Source of the DNA: Bradysia coprophila | Lineage: Eukaryota; Arthropoda; Insecta; Diptera; Sciaridae | Assembly (NCBI RefSeq): GCF_014529535.1 | Contig: NW_023503509.1 | Span: 1,240,001 to 1,304,000, forward strand | Length of the DNA stretch: 64,000 nt | Reading direction: 5' to 3' | In this document: positions 1-15,000 of the stretch, piece by piece | Layout: each line of letters starts with the position of its first letter | Numbering within the stretch: the stretch's first letter is position 1 | Program-made: the position numbers and the translations under genes | Notes under the pieces: model-generated | The model's input: the letters and a program-made list of their open reading frames with translations, nothing else | The model's database searches: none | Told to the model about the DNA's origin: nothing

Positions 1-3000
1 GTCGGTCTGTAGAGGCGCCGCAATTTTTTCGGTAAATTTTCATTATTTGCGCTCTTCTGATGAAATAACTTCACCCTGGTTTATATCCAGTAAATCCAAA
101 TAGCATTTCTCAGTATCATAGCTAGCTTCACCCAGCCTGAAGACGACTGTAACGTAAGACATTAAAGTCCCATACGAATGTATGTCTACAAAGGACATCA
201 TATGCCATTCTACAAAATTTTCGAAGACCAATCTGAGCCTTCGAGGCCACGCTTTTAGAAACGACTGTCAAAAATCTGTTATCGACAACAGCTGCAATAA
301 TAAGCGATCTTTAGTTCTTATTTTTATAGCAAATCGTTAAGAAATATTGAAGTAAAAGATTTTAGGATTTCAAATTAAACAGAAATACTTTAAACGTGAG
401 AGGTAATAGATTTACCAAGAGGTACAACTATTTTAATTGATTAAATGGAGTAGTACGTCATGTTTTGAGATCTAATTTACTTATTAACACACTGTGATAC
501 GCTTCCTATTTCGAGGAAAAATGGTAGATTCGACAGGTATGCTGTGGAAATAAGTCTATAAGTAATGGTTTGCATCGAATATGTGAGAAATAAGATAGTT
601 CATTGGGTTAAGAGAATGACAAATGACATTTACCTTCTACTGTTGAAACTTCTCTTTGGCATTCTAAATCCAACTTATTGGCGACTAGTAGTATTGGTGC
701 AGGTTGGCTCCCTTTCACACGACTAATTACATTTTTCATATTTGATATATCCTAAAAATAGAAAGAAAAAATATTTTTCAGTTCAAATTCCAATAAAATC
801 AAAACCGATGATCATTAAGTCCATCAATACTATGTTTGTATTGGAGCTAAACAAGTGCGGTTTACAACGATCACAATTTCTTCTTTTTATTCGCAATTGA
901 AATATCATCGAGTGACATTGAAAACATAATAATAAAAGCAAAGATGGAATAAAGACCATGAAGTGTATGTTACGTCATGTAGCACAAGTAAATGCAATAA
1001 ATCTTACTCTACAGCATTAAGACAAATAGAAAAGATAAATATGAATGCTCCACACGAACATACATAATATGGGTGGTTACGGGATGATATTTTCTTGTGT
1101 TCCGCTGCCACCGGTGGAACGAACTATTTGAATTATTAGAAGACATACAATTCAGTTACAGTCCATAAGTAGACGTACAAAAAATTGTTAGAGCAACGAT
1201 ATGCGATAATTCATTCCCGCTAGAATAAATAAACCTGGAAGTTGGAAGTACATTTACGGAACATGTATCGTTTCGTTGTTGGGACTTTTTGATTTTGTTT
1301 CAAATCAAATTTTCTGAAAATGTAAGAGTTTGCAATGAGTTTAAATCGATTGAACTGAAAGCCGTTCAACTACAAAATATCCCAACTTTGTCTCTGAAAT
1401 TACTGGAAATTACATTGCAATGGGACACAGACCATAATCAACTGGATATTGAAAAACTTTTCCGAAATGACAACGAAACGAGCTTATTAACGAGATGCCC
1501 GTTGAACAAATTGCATTTTACGACGATATAATATTACATTTTTCGATGGTTATATCGAACTACTACTATATCCGAGGCAATAACACGAAATTGATTACTG
1601 GAAATACCAATTTAACTTCATTGAATAAATTTCTCATTACAATCGAACTTTGTTTACGCTCTCGTTCGTCTCAACATTAACATACTTGAAAATCTGTTTG
1701 AACATAGAAAAACGAATATGCTACACGAGTTTTCGTAAACAACAACATAGATAGTGCGGTATAGGTATACCTAATAGTACATTACATGGCCCACGCGGAA
1801 GTAAGTGATTACACGAGGGATATTTTCAGCACCAAGAAGTGTATTGCAACGACATGAAGTTTGTGGCACGAGCGGAGCGAAGGCAGCAATCACTCGAGTC
1901 GCAATTTTTCCTTCTCGTGCCACAAACTTTATGTCGTTGCAAAACGGCAAAGGGTCAAAATATCTCGAGTGTATCACGAACTTCCTCGGGGGAGGCCATG
2001 TATATATTGATTGTTTCAATGCATGTCCCTCCGAAAAGTTATCATTACATGTATGTATGCCCCCCGAGGAACAAATACGAAAAAACCTGTTGTCATGATT
2101 TCATGAATAGAATAGGGTATTGACAGTAAGATTCATGTCCTTACCGGAAAGTTTACCCTAGGGAGGAAATGAATGTAAGGTAATGAGTGATTTCCGTGTG
2201 GGGCATACATACATGTAATGTTACCTTTTCGGAGGGGGCATGCATTAAAATATATACCATTCACCATCCTCTCGTCTAACTTATACGTATAGATATGCAT
2301 TAAATACTACAATCCATCTGTAGGTTACACACACGTGTGTATAACATTACAGACAAACTTATAAACAAAGTGCTTACTTGAAATGTTTGATGGTTTGTAA
2401 GTGAATACATTACAATAAAGCCATGGCCATTTTTTATGTACAAGTCTCGCATTGAAGCAAATTGCTCCGTTCCAGCTGTATCCAATATCTCTAATACACA
2501 AGGCGAATTATCTACCTGCAATGAAACATAAAAAAATGAAACAAAATTAGCGTTTTCTTTTCAAAACCATTTTTATTGTTAATAAGTTGAGGAAATATTG
2601 ATTGTTTTGTGTGTAGCCGTGCCGTGTGCGCGCTGACCACTCAATTGTGGTGATGTGATTTTTATTTGGTAAATTATTATCGCCTTTACTCTTAATTAAC
2701 TGGCGTTAAGGTGGTTCAAATTCAATTCATCCACACGGAAATGGCTTATATAACGACGAGGTCGTAATCTATATTTTTCGTCTTAAAGTTCAGTGTGCTT
2801 TTTTTATACGTCTTACACATTGTTTATACCATCACTGTGTGGTGTACGTCTAACTTTAAAAAAAAGTTGTAATCAAATTACAGTTTTCCATAATGGTCTG
2901 AATTTGCATCACAAGAAAGTTAATTAAACTTCATTGTTCCCAGCAGGAAGTCAAGCTGCACAAGAACTCATCGTACATAAAAAAGGCCAGAAAAAAATTT

Positions 3001-6000
3001 CCACACAAAATAAAGAAAAGAAAGACGATGCCGAAGCAAAACAATTTTTTTTTTTGGTCTGTTTCCAGCATCTCAGCGCTGAGCTTGTAAGTACGTTTAA
3101 CCATAAAAAGAAATTTAACTCACACTTCAGTTCCCCTGATGAGCGATGTACAAAAAGGAAAAACTCTTGAATTATGGTGTCTAAAGAGGAAAAATGTTTA
3201 CCACATCACGGCGACAATCATAATTCACAGAGTTCATTTCCACCTGAAATATTTTCCCTTTAGTACAACGGAAATGCATTTAACAGAGTCGGGGGCTGTG
3301 TGCGATTTTCCTCTCGTCATTTGACTCTGGGTTAGAAAAATATGGAGTTGAACTGAACGACAAAAAAAAATGAACTATGCCCGAACCAGAGCAGACGGGT
3401 TCATAAAAGAAAATCCATTCACAGTTGGTTTTGGATGTTCTTACATTTGACTGAATTTCAATGTGCATGCATTGCATACAGATATATATCCAAAGTTTAG
3501 CAAGTTATATTATTATGTCGTGCACACTTTGTGCAGCTCTTCCCGTATGGCGTTATAATGCTACATAATACAACATAACTTCGGCACGATACCATAGAAT
3601 TATCGTAATTTTTAAGTTTTTATTATTGCACTGTTGCAGATGATGATTTTCCAGTCGGTAAAATATATATTTTAGTTACCTTGGCAACCCACAAAACAGG
3701 AATCCTTTTATTATTTGGAAACGAGATTTTCAATATGGTTCACATTTTTCATGCATTTTGCACACAGCATTCTGCATTCTGAACACCCGACTCTCATTGC
3801 ATGTTACAATTTATATGCATCGTCATTGTGCTGAAGAGAGAAGCGATTTTGTTTTCGAATGAAAAGGTGTTTAAACAAGAGTGACAAAATGGGGCACAGT
3901 CACAAACAAAAAGCTGCCTGTGTTAGAAAGTGAAGCCATATGGGGTGCCAAGCATTAATTTTCTTTCATATAAAATAAATATCATATCCACCAGCAGTGA
4001 TTGCTTTTACAATTATACAATGTTATCTCTGCTGCTGTGTGATGCTGCGCGCACATACTGGGCCATTTATGTACGATTATAATGGTTGGTGGTATGTGAT
4101 AATTAAAATTTAAATGAAGTAAAACGTCAGGGATTACGCGAACCGAATAACATTTTGACCTGATCCCACATCCCACATTAAACCCAAAGTTTAAATAATT
4201 CATTTCTACTGTGTTTATTATACCAATGACACAACCATATCTTAATGTAACTTCCTCATTACGCTTTGAACAAAATAAAATACGAAAAATTGAAACACAC
4301 AAAAAACCAGAAGATATGAAACTGCATACTGTATTATATATGCAGTCGACCAATCGAGACTAGACATAAACAAAATGAATTCATTTCATATTGTCAATGC
4401 AATGTTATACGGACACAATTTGAGTTGTGTGTGAAATATACTTTTAACTTTGTACGTGTCAGCATCCGTTCGGATATACTTGGACAAATTTTATAAGATC
4501 CTCTGAACGCTGACTTTATGAATCATTAAACATCGACATTAAATTTTTTCGAAAAGTTATATGAACAAGAAAGCTTTTGTATACAGCAAAAGATATAAAT
4601 TATCTGATGTTCAGGCAAAAATGTATTAAAATATTCTCTGGCATTCACGGTAAACGAACTGTACATTTCTGATGTGTTCATGCCACTATAAAAAGCCCGG
4701 AGCACAGTAAAAACAAATAGATTACTCAAGTTATTTGATAACACATCATAAAACGTGAAATGAGGGAGACTTTACAACGTCTTTTGCGAATATCGTCTAA
4801 AGATTTATCCTCACGAAGACAAATATACTACAAAAAAGCAATAGCCACGCTACAGGGAATTTTCACTCCGGAATTAAACAAAACTATAGTGAATTTTGTC
4901 ACTCGGGGATCGAACGTCTTGGGTTAATTCAAAGTTTATTTGCAAGAGAGTGACTTATTTTCACCTGTCTGTGACAAAACATCTGAAAAAATAGTTGTTT
5001 ATGTTACAAGAATCGTATGATGGTATATGGTATATGCGATAATATACCAGCATACGATTCGTGTTGCATACAACGTTTTATGAAATGAAGAAAATCGAAC
5101 AAATATCGAAGATGATCGTAGTGAGACGTTAGCAACGAGTGGATTTTTTCGCACTAGTGCGATAAAAACTCTAGCAAATCCTTTGTCGAACTAGTGCGAT
5201 AAAATACCTTCAAAAAACATTGCATACAGAATCACTGAATTGTATTAAATTCATTTACAGAGCAAATTAAGAAATATTTTAATTTGATTTTGGTAATTGG
5301 CACGTAGCTTTACAGATTTGTATGGCCTAGACTAGGAAAACTCAAAAATTAGACCCTCCACGACACGTTAGGTATTATTATGTGTTAATGTACAAAACTC
5401 GTCAGTCTTCGTAGTGTACTCTTAAAGAATTGCAAGTATTCCTTCAACATGAGAACACCATTACGACACGCACGATTATGTATGTAAAGTAACGTCGATA
5501 ACACGTGTAGAATGAGTAGAATGAATTGAATTCAAATTCTTAGAATTATCCCGTTGTGTCAACACTAGAGATTGCATTTACCTACTTCGGTAAATTTTCA
5601 GTAAATAACACCTGTCAGAGCATGTAAATTTTGCAGTAATTTTGGCCAATTTTGGAAACGTATTTCATTTAGGCCAGTGCGATATAATGCCTCACGACAA
5701 TTACCCCACCGAAATATATTACTAAGCTGATGACAATTATTTGAGCAATAGTGCATGCAGGTGCCATTTACCGAAAATTTACCATGGTCAGTAAAAACAA
5801 ACTCTATTCAACCACAACGCTTCCTCACAATTCCTACTAAATTTTTACATTTTCGAAAGGCTATAGGAATGAAAAACGAGAATTGATCTAGGTTAATCAA
5901 CGCCGGTTTAAAAGTGGTTACTCTTCCACCCGTGTCAACGATTGCAAAGCTATAAAAACCAACCGAACAACGCGACCCTTTTTCAAATTTACAATTTATT

Positions 6001-9000
6001 TTGCTCATCCCATATGCGACCGTATGTTATGTAGTTGGACAAATAAATAACGAAGGGCAACATCCACTCCAGAGACACATTGTCAGACACTCATGGAACA
6101 GTTTCCACTAAGAACTTCAATTATGCTGACGGTAAATAAATAAACAAACAAATAAAATGCAAAAATAAAAAAAAAATAAAAAAAAAATCGAGAAACTAGA
6201 AAAAATACGGGAGAAGAAAATAACAAAATCGATATAGCATAATAATGCAGTGTGTGTGTGCCTCGGAAAGTGGCACATGGGGTATAATATTGAAAATCGT
6301 CTATAATCTAATATCAATATTGAATATACATACCAAACATTTTCCGTTTTGCAAAACATAACAATAAAAATTGTAAATTCGAAAAACATCCTTTCAATAA
6401 ACGTTTCCTGGCTATATTTACATTGCATACCGTTTCTTTTATTTGTGTTTGGGATTTTTGTATTTGAACTTGGATATTATATATTATAACCAAGTAGCAG
6501 GCAGCACTCTACACATACATGTTTGTAGAAAAGGAAAAGAAAAAAAAAACTTTTTTTTTCGACTGAAAAAAAATGCACAAAAGTCATGCAGTAAAATGTG
6601 ATGCCACATTACGGATTGTTTGTTTGTATAATATGATTTGAAACATACTTTTAGCCTCTCCAGCAAAACGATTGTTCAAACAGAATACCTAAATTCAGAA
6701 ACAAAAAACTGCTGCACTTTTCGTCCAATTTTCTTCTGCATTTGGTTAATATTTCAGAAACTTTTCGGTACACGGCAACTTAATTTGAAAGTAAGCGATT
6801 GAGCAATAAATTTCTTGATCTTGATTATACTTTTGCGACAAAACGTCCCGAATACGAACGAGAAGAATGATTGTCTTCTGATAATGGAAAAAGATTTTAT
6901 GGGACGTTGTCTGATCAGAATTTCATTTGATAAACCAATTTTATGGTCCCTCTTTAAATTCAAGTAGCTTTTTACATTAGCAACAAATTACATTCAAACG
7001 TCGGGTATACGCTTTTTATACACTCCTTTAAACGTAATATACACAGACTCTTCTTAATTTTTACGGTTTAAGTGGATATTCTTCCAGACATGTGCTAATT
7101 AAGAAACAAAATTCACATGCTCAGCAACCTTACAAAAGTTAAGTGTTTAATAGCAGGCAAATGTAGAAAGAAAATTGAAAAATGAGGCAAGGTACACGTC
7201 CGCACTTGAATCTATAATACAATTCACTACTTACGGTATAAAATCTGTGCTAAATAGTCGCGAACAAAATTCACTTTCAAGTCTTGGAATACAATGCGAT
7301 TCAATGGTTTTTTTTTAAAGGGCGCGACGGTGGATGTAAATGACTTGGTTGTTACGTTGTTAGTCGCTATATCTGTATATTTATGTCAACTTTAAGACTA
7401 CTAGCTTTTACAGGTTTTTTCAATTATTACTTAAGGAAATGTATTTACGGTAGGAGAAACATTTTTAACGGAAAGCCCATATGCCTAACAACCATGGCAT
7501 TTGCATCCACTGTCGTGTACTTTAAAGAGACAATTGAAACAATTTTCCAAGACCTGAAATTGATCTACTTCGAGCATTGACTCACTACTCTTACGAAGGA
7601 CATTGTCTGCTCTAATCAACATCGACGATAAAAACAAGCGACCAAACTATCTCATATAAATTTGTGAAATTTAACGAAGTTTGTGAAATTTGACGACATC
7701 TGTGAAATTTAACGACGTTTGTGAAATTTACCAAAATCTGTGAAATTTAACGACGTTTGTGAAATTTACCAAAATCTGTGAAATTTAACGAAATCTGTGA
7801 AGTTTACCGAAATTTGTGAAATTTAACGAAATTACTGAAATTTAACGAAGTTTGTGAAATTCAACGAAAATTTGCGAAATTTACCGAAATGATGAAAAAT
7901 TCTGAAATTCTGAAAAATTTGTGAAATATCCTCGGAAATATCGTATAATAACAGACTCTGAACAACAAAACGCGTAAAACAAAAACGATGCCACGAAAAG
8001 TCCATAATTCACACACCTAAAAAACTTACCCTCCGAATTACACGATTTTAAGTATTGGAAAGTATTTAAATGAAATCTTACAAAAAATATAAAATCGATT
8101 TGCGCCACGGTGTCTAGACAAATTTTTCTATTTATTTATATTTGCTCTGGGGGTCGTATCGACATTCTTTTATGTGCATTCTTGAATTCTGTATACATTT
8201 TGTTAACGCCCGACCTTACATTGACTATATTCGTAACAACATTAAACAACATTAAATAATTTAAATGTCCAAATTGCATTCCAAACATTCAAACAACTAT
8301 AATCGATGTGATTACGAGCATGAAAACTTTGTGGCATTTCACTTAATTTTGTGTGATATAATTTTCATAAAACAACTTGAATGGCGCTGCGCAATTCCAA
8401 TGTAATTGCTTCCTTAATAACAAGTTCTTTTCATTCTAGAATCAATTTTTATTTCCATTTCGAACGTAGCCATAACATACCCCCGGAGTTACATTATACG
8501 GCATGGGATAGCTGATAATGAAATTATAATTTTTTCAGGCACATACGATGGACGATTAAAGTACATTGTGTTATTAAAGAGTTTCGTAAATGAATATTTA
8601 AAAAAAAAAAGTTTATTCAATCCGATGAAGTAACGTGCGTGCAACATATTTGCATTTATGAATATAAATGATGGCTGGGAAAGAAAGAAATATAAAAAAT
8701 CTACTGCACGTAAAATGACACACTATAAACGGAAATTTTAGATTATTATTGAAGTTTCTTCCAAGTTTATACTTTGTATGGTATAGAAGTTATGGAAGTT
8801 ATTGTTTGCGACGAAAATTGTTAAATATCGACATTGAATATCAAAAAGAAAATCCAAACCTTAAATTTCTACATTAAAATACATAAAATATATCCCAAGA
8901 CACAATCTTTAACCAAACATTATTTTACTTTTTGGGAACGTACACCGACCAAGCCCCTTGAATAAATGTAAATATAAAATGTACCGAAAAAAGTAATCAA

Positions 9001-12000
9001 TTTGATAATAAAACTATTTTGCTGCGACTCTACGGTTCGACAATTTGAGCATTATATTCGAATATAAAAAACCGAAAACATTTATTTATGTCAATGTTAC
9101 GAAAATTGATTGTAACGAGACATAGCAGAAGAAAAAGAAAAGAAAAAAATGTCAAAAAGGTATATGCGCGAGAATTGCTGACGTTTTATTTCGATTCAGC
9201 TTCCAATCAAATCAACAACACACAATATTTTCATGTGAATGCGAATAAAAAACCGATTTCTTTCGCACAGATCCTTCTCAGAATTTTTCCCTGTCAAAAT
9301 GAATAATAATATGTCGACCAGTGACCTAAAACATAGCTCAAGTGGAAATATGATTATCATAAATACGAAAAAAAGGCCGGCAATCGTCTTCGTTTAATCA
9401 GACAAAGAACGTATTTGGTACAAATTTGACAATGATTAAGTAAATTCGCTATTGAACAATTGATTGGGCAAACAGCTCTCTCACAGTAGTTAAACTGTTG
9501 TAATCAGTTTCAAAACAATATGAGTATCGCGACAAATTTAATGGCCACACATTAAAATGATATGGAAGAAAACAAAGGGAAATAAAAATTCAAACAATTG
9601 ATATTAACCAGTGACTAAGTGGTGGAGACTAATGGTCTTTGAATGGTGTTACATTCGACAGTTATGAATATTTGTTTAAAAAAAGTAATTAGATTATCGA
9701 AACTGAGACTTATATTGAACTGACTCAGGCTTTCTTATGTATGCGGTTAATGTTAGTAGCTGTAGCTACTTTTAATTACGATTAGACCGATTAGACTGAT
9801 AGTAAGTTTTAACCGTTAAAATGGGAAAATATTTGAGAAAAAATCACTGAAACTTTCCATACAAACAGGTTCGACTTTCCATTTTTACGAACTACATTCA
9901 CGTGTCGTCAAACAGATTCTCGATTAATCGAGCGAGATTAACGAATTCTCGATAGTTGTAAATCTGAATACAGATTCAGTGTTCTTACTCTCCTTTGACC
10001 AACAGTAGCGATCAATCGACAATTAGGACAAGGTATTTGCACTTATTTTGTAATTCTTTGGCTTTTCGCACTTAGTGCGAGTAGCCACTTAAAGATGAAG
10101 ACACTATTCGCGCTGAGTGCGAATAGCCAAACTATTATAAAGAGGTTATTCGCACTCAGTAGCTACGTCTTCGAAGAACGTACTGTCAAAATGATTTATT
10201 GAAAAAGCGTAACAAAACTGACATATCTGGTTGACCAAACAGTCGGCATTAGTTCAAATAAGTATTGTGATCTTACAAGTATACGATTTTCAACTTATTT
10301 AAATATAAAATGAATTAAAGAAGCTTTGTCGAGCTTTGCTTAGCTTACGAAGAAACAATCAGTCACTGTTGATAATTGAAAATCTGTTTTTTGTCACGCT
10401 GAATCTAAACACTTATCATAATTTGCGTCATAATTTGTGAATCACAGAGTCGATGAGTTGTGATGAAATCAAATTTGTACTATTTCAGAGAAGAAATAAG
10501 TGTTTCAAGAACCTATAGATCATCATGCTGAAAAGTTAGTCAACCAACAAAAAAATGACAAGATCAAGGATTAACATATCGATGTGACTGAGTTCATTGC
10601 GGACATATTGATAAGAAAAAGCTACGATTAAGATTCAATTCTAGACAGAATTTTAATTTGCAATGATCATGCAGTAAAGTCAAGAAGCGAAGCTAAAAAT
10701 AACCCAGTAATGCGTTGCGGAAGCCGTTTTAAACATATTCATTTGACAAACAATGACACAACAACTGAAACAGATTAAATAAATCAAATTGTTTCCTCAC
10801 TACGTCGTTTTCGCGATATTATTTTCAATTTCAAAATTACTAATATTTCCACATCATGATGCTAAAATGCTTAATACCCCAACAATTCGAACGAAATTTA
10901 TTGTATTGTCAGTGATTATTATCAGACATTCGTTAAAAAGAATATTATTGCATCAACAACCGCAGTGTTGATTCAACACACCACAGTGTCATGATACATT
11001 TCGTGTGTGTCATTTATTGAGGAAAATAAGAATGAGGAAATGTAGGTTTGGGTAATCTTCTTAGTCCGAATATTTTCTGCTTTTCTTTTTCAAAACAATA
11101 TATTGAGTGGAACAGACAGCCTGAATTTATACGTTGCAATAAAAATAGTTCCACACTTCCACAAACTTTTATTTTTTGCGTAACACACACACATTTCCCA
11201 ACCAGTCTCTAAACAAGAGCTATCTTCTTATGTTCGAAACGAATCAACAAAATACATGAGTATGGAATGACGTAGACTTTTCTCAATTTGCATTTTATTC
11301 GATTGAAATAAATTACGAAGCAATTTAATTTTATCCTTAGTGATGCATCGCTTTGTACAGATAAAATGATGCAAACTTGAATACAGTAGCGGGCATAAAT
11401 TAAAAAAAAAAGATTTGTTTTTGCCTCGGTTGTTGTTGTTGCTGTTGTTTTAATTTACTAATCTCTCAGTCTATTGTGCTTGCTTCTTTGTCCTTTTTTA
11501 ATCATTTGTCTGTCTAAGTATTTTCTTTTCAAAAAAACATAAGCAAATATCGTGTCGATAAAGAACTTTTGTTTTGATTGAAAATATATATAAAATACAC
11601 CAATCAAGCATCGTCGGCATTTTAAAAATCGAAATGAATGCAAAAATATTTACAATAAAAACGAAGAAAATTTAATTACAAATCGACGTTACGTCACACG
11701 AGAGATTTTCGAAAAGTGCACATCAATTTGTAGCAATTACACGTGAAAAATTCTCCATGATTGTCCGAGACCATTATTCGACTCTTTCACCGGTTCGAGT
11801 CAGTGTACAGGTAGAGGCAGTGAAATTTCAGCATGAATTTGCTTCAGTTGTCTTTCAGCTAATCCACACAAACTATCAAAACTGTTTATGCGGTTTTACC
11901 ACTACCACGCGCTTCAACCGTATCGTATGAACAAGTATGGGTAATTCCACCTAATTTGTGAATTTTTGAAATATTTTCACCAAATGAAAACCGAAACTTT

Positions 12001-15000
12001 TTTTTCCTTGAAAGCTGTTGACCAGACGCATCGTTTAAGCCCTATATTAAGTAGGTGGCCCAAAATGTCTGCTTGTTTTTAGCAAATTTTCGAAAATTAT
12101 AGTTTATTTCTCGAAACCTGAACCGATTTTACTAATTTTTTTTTTTCTGAAAGCTATTGACAAGACGCGTAGTTTGACACCAATATGAGGTCATTGGCAT
12201 AACGTCTCGGGGAGATATGACCAAAAAGTGTTTGTTTGTATTCGACATTCCGAGATATTCTCAATAAATCTCAAATGATTTCTGTAAACTTGTTTCCCTG
12301 TAGAAACGAACGCTATAATTCCACAATTGCACTAAATTGCACGAAATTAAATTTTTAGAAGATTTTTGGTTCATTCTGCTTCGAAGTAATGTGAAATCAC
12401 CTCGACCCATGACTTCACGAGAAAAATAACTTTGGCTCGATCAGGTTAGTTGGGTGAATGAAGTAGGTGAAATCAGCTTCCCAGTGGTAATAAGTGTCAT
12501 CTTCGAATTTTGACTCGTCGAGGTTATCTCGAAAAATTTTGTAACCATTTTTTTAAACGGTTTTGAGCCAAAGCAACATTTTCAGGCTAAAAATTCCAAT
12601 TCTTGTTGGCATGAAAGCACTGGGTCTCCTAAGTATCAGAAAATGTATAGACTGATTAAAGAAAACTGAAGATTAACAAAGGGCACATCTACCCTGGCAA
12701 TACCAAATTGAAGCATAAACAGTTTTGATTGTATGTATGGATCAGCTGAAAGGCAGCTGAAGTCAAATTGAAAGTGCTGAAATTTCACTGCCTCCGACTG
12801 TAATGACTTTTTAAAAGTCTTCAAATTAGCTAATATTATCTGAGATGTAAATCAATATAACCAAATTAAAGAAGTGAAAAGCTCTTGCATTCGTTCATTA
12901 ATGATTAATAATATGGAAATTATAATCGTAAGAAGAAACTCCGTGCATGTGTATTTCATTCACCTTAATGAATCCCATTGTGCCGTTACGATATAATTAA
13001 TATCATTAACCGACCAACAGATTTTATTCGATTGAGTTGACGATGAGATCCATAATTTTCTTGTCTTCCAATAAAACCATGCATCTTATGAGTGTGATAT
13101 ATATTACGCCCAGGGATCTTTATCTACAAATACACTTTGCCCATGTAAAAATCGTTTCAAGTGTTTAATAGTAATAATAAAAAAAAATATTTGGGCCAAT
13201 ACTGATTGCATCGAACATCGAACTGAAAATGTAATCAGTCGAATGGTTGAACAGATAATGAATTTTTATACGATAACGACAGATATTGTATACACTTGTC
13301 GGTAAATAAATTACGCAAATAAAAAGAGTGAAAATCATAAGAAATAAATAATGTGATTTGGCTGTGCGCGCTTTGAATTAATATTCGGAGAACAGGTAAC
13401 ACACATTTCACCCATAATAATAGCAAAAGCGCTGACAAAACACATTATAATGAACACACAGACCTAATGGAAAAAAATATATCGTAACGGTTCCAATTCC
13501 GAATTCTTATCTATTGACACAACATTCTACATATATATCAGCAAAACCTGTAGGTAATTTTGTCTTTTAAATTCAATTTCCCCCCGAAAAAAAGAGCAGA
13601 AGATAAAGGTAGGTACGGTATAGAGTGCGGCAAAGAATTTCCTAATTGTAATCGCTTAAGCCTTAAACAATTTCGGGAAACTATAAATAACTTAGGTTTT
13701 ACCATTTTGCCGGTGGGTTTTGTATTGACCTATTTACGTGCAACAGAAGATATATCCAAATGAACAATAAATAAGAAACACTGTGACATATTCATGGAAT
13801 TGGTTTGGTTGTTTGTTTGTTTAAAAATGGTGATAGATTATACAGCCGATAAACGGAAGAGTCTATCCATTCAATCATTGAATTTCAATGTGTGCCAAAA
13901 TCGAATGATATTGTTTTTGGAAGAGTGACCAATGTGTTTCGACGGAAATGTATTAGGACCAGTGACTTCGACTGAAAAATATGAGTCGGAACTGAGGGGG
14001 AAATCACTGATTCCCCATTTCCATGTTCGCTAATTTTTTGATGGTTTTGAATGTGGCTTACCACAATTTGAAACGATTCCTCATTTGTTGCTTTAGCTTT
14101 TCAGTTTGAAAAAGAAAACTAAAAAACTTGTGAACTCTGGTGTTTCAATATTATTGAATCAAAATAATGTATCGGCTGTTGGTTGTCCTTCGGTGTTATC
14201 GGTCATTAAAAAACCGATAGTCGTAGGCGGTTTCCACTATTCATGTAGTGGTTTAGTGACATCAAAAAATGTGAAGGTTGAAGTAGTTTCTTCAGTGGAG
14301 GCGTATAACTTCTATCGAAATAAAATCCTTTTCCGAATCTATGTCACAGGCTGCCAGTTAAGCTAGCATATCATTTAAGGAGATGTAGTCTAGGATGTAG
14401 GAGTTTGGGGAGAATTTTTTATGGCTTTTAAGTTGAATGGTAGCCAAGGAAATATAACTGTTAGGGTCGTTATGAATGCGTAACTCGTTCGAATAAGTCC
14501 TGGGAGTTAGTGAGATAATCCAAGAAAATGGTTAAAATTGTAGGAAATGTCGGATCAAAATCTGATTTAAACCGGGGCTGGAAGCAACAACTGATATTGT
14601 TACTAACTGATTGAATATTCTGTTCTCCGTCCCCGACTTCACTATACCCAGTGAGCGATGTATTTCAATAAAGGTGGTAAAGTGGTAAAGGATAATCACA
14701 CAAGGAGCTGACACTTGGCATACACTCCGGTTAACTACGACATATGATCAAGTTATTCATTCAAAAGATCTCCGTGTATGGGAGATTCACCATTATTGGT
14801 TTAAAATTCCTGATCCGATCCCCTGCGAAATTCACCTATTTAAGAAATTTATAACTGTGTGGTTGGTATGCGAATCTGTAGGTGTTTCCAGTGTTCTAGA
14901 GTTTTGTTTTACGTCTTCTTATGTTTCTAATCGATACCACATCAATTCCATTTGAAACGTAAATAAACATTTCGTTGAATAAATGCTTACGAACAGGAAA

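Larger units (their letters stand above)
752..2377. other. Rap2l intron 2: MITEs and unassigned ORFs
   Basis: Contains two adjacent palindromic elements (1785-2246, listed separately). Two short overlapping plus-strand frames at 1289-1680 have no recognisable domain. No supported gene is seen. Confidence 0.7.

Noticed and set aside
1289..1680. Two overlapping plus-strand frames of 80 and 61 codons
   Set aside because: The Leu-rich content recalls no family and no splice context supports them.
7661..7888. Regular short repeats that could suggest a CRISPR array
   Set aside because: The 19-bp units are directly adjacent with no unique spacers, in a eukaryotic intron.
13560..14366. Plus-strand frames of 67 and 86 codons in the Rap2l intron
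   Set aside because: No domain, no splice-compatible partners and A/T-driven composition.
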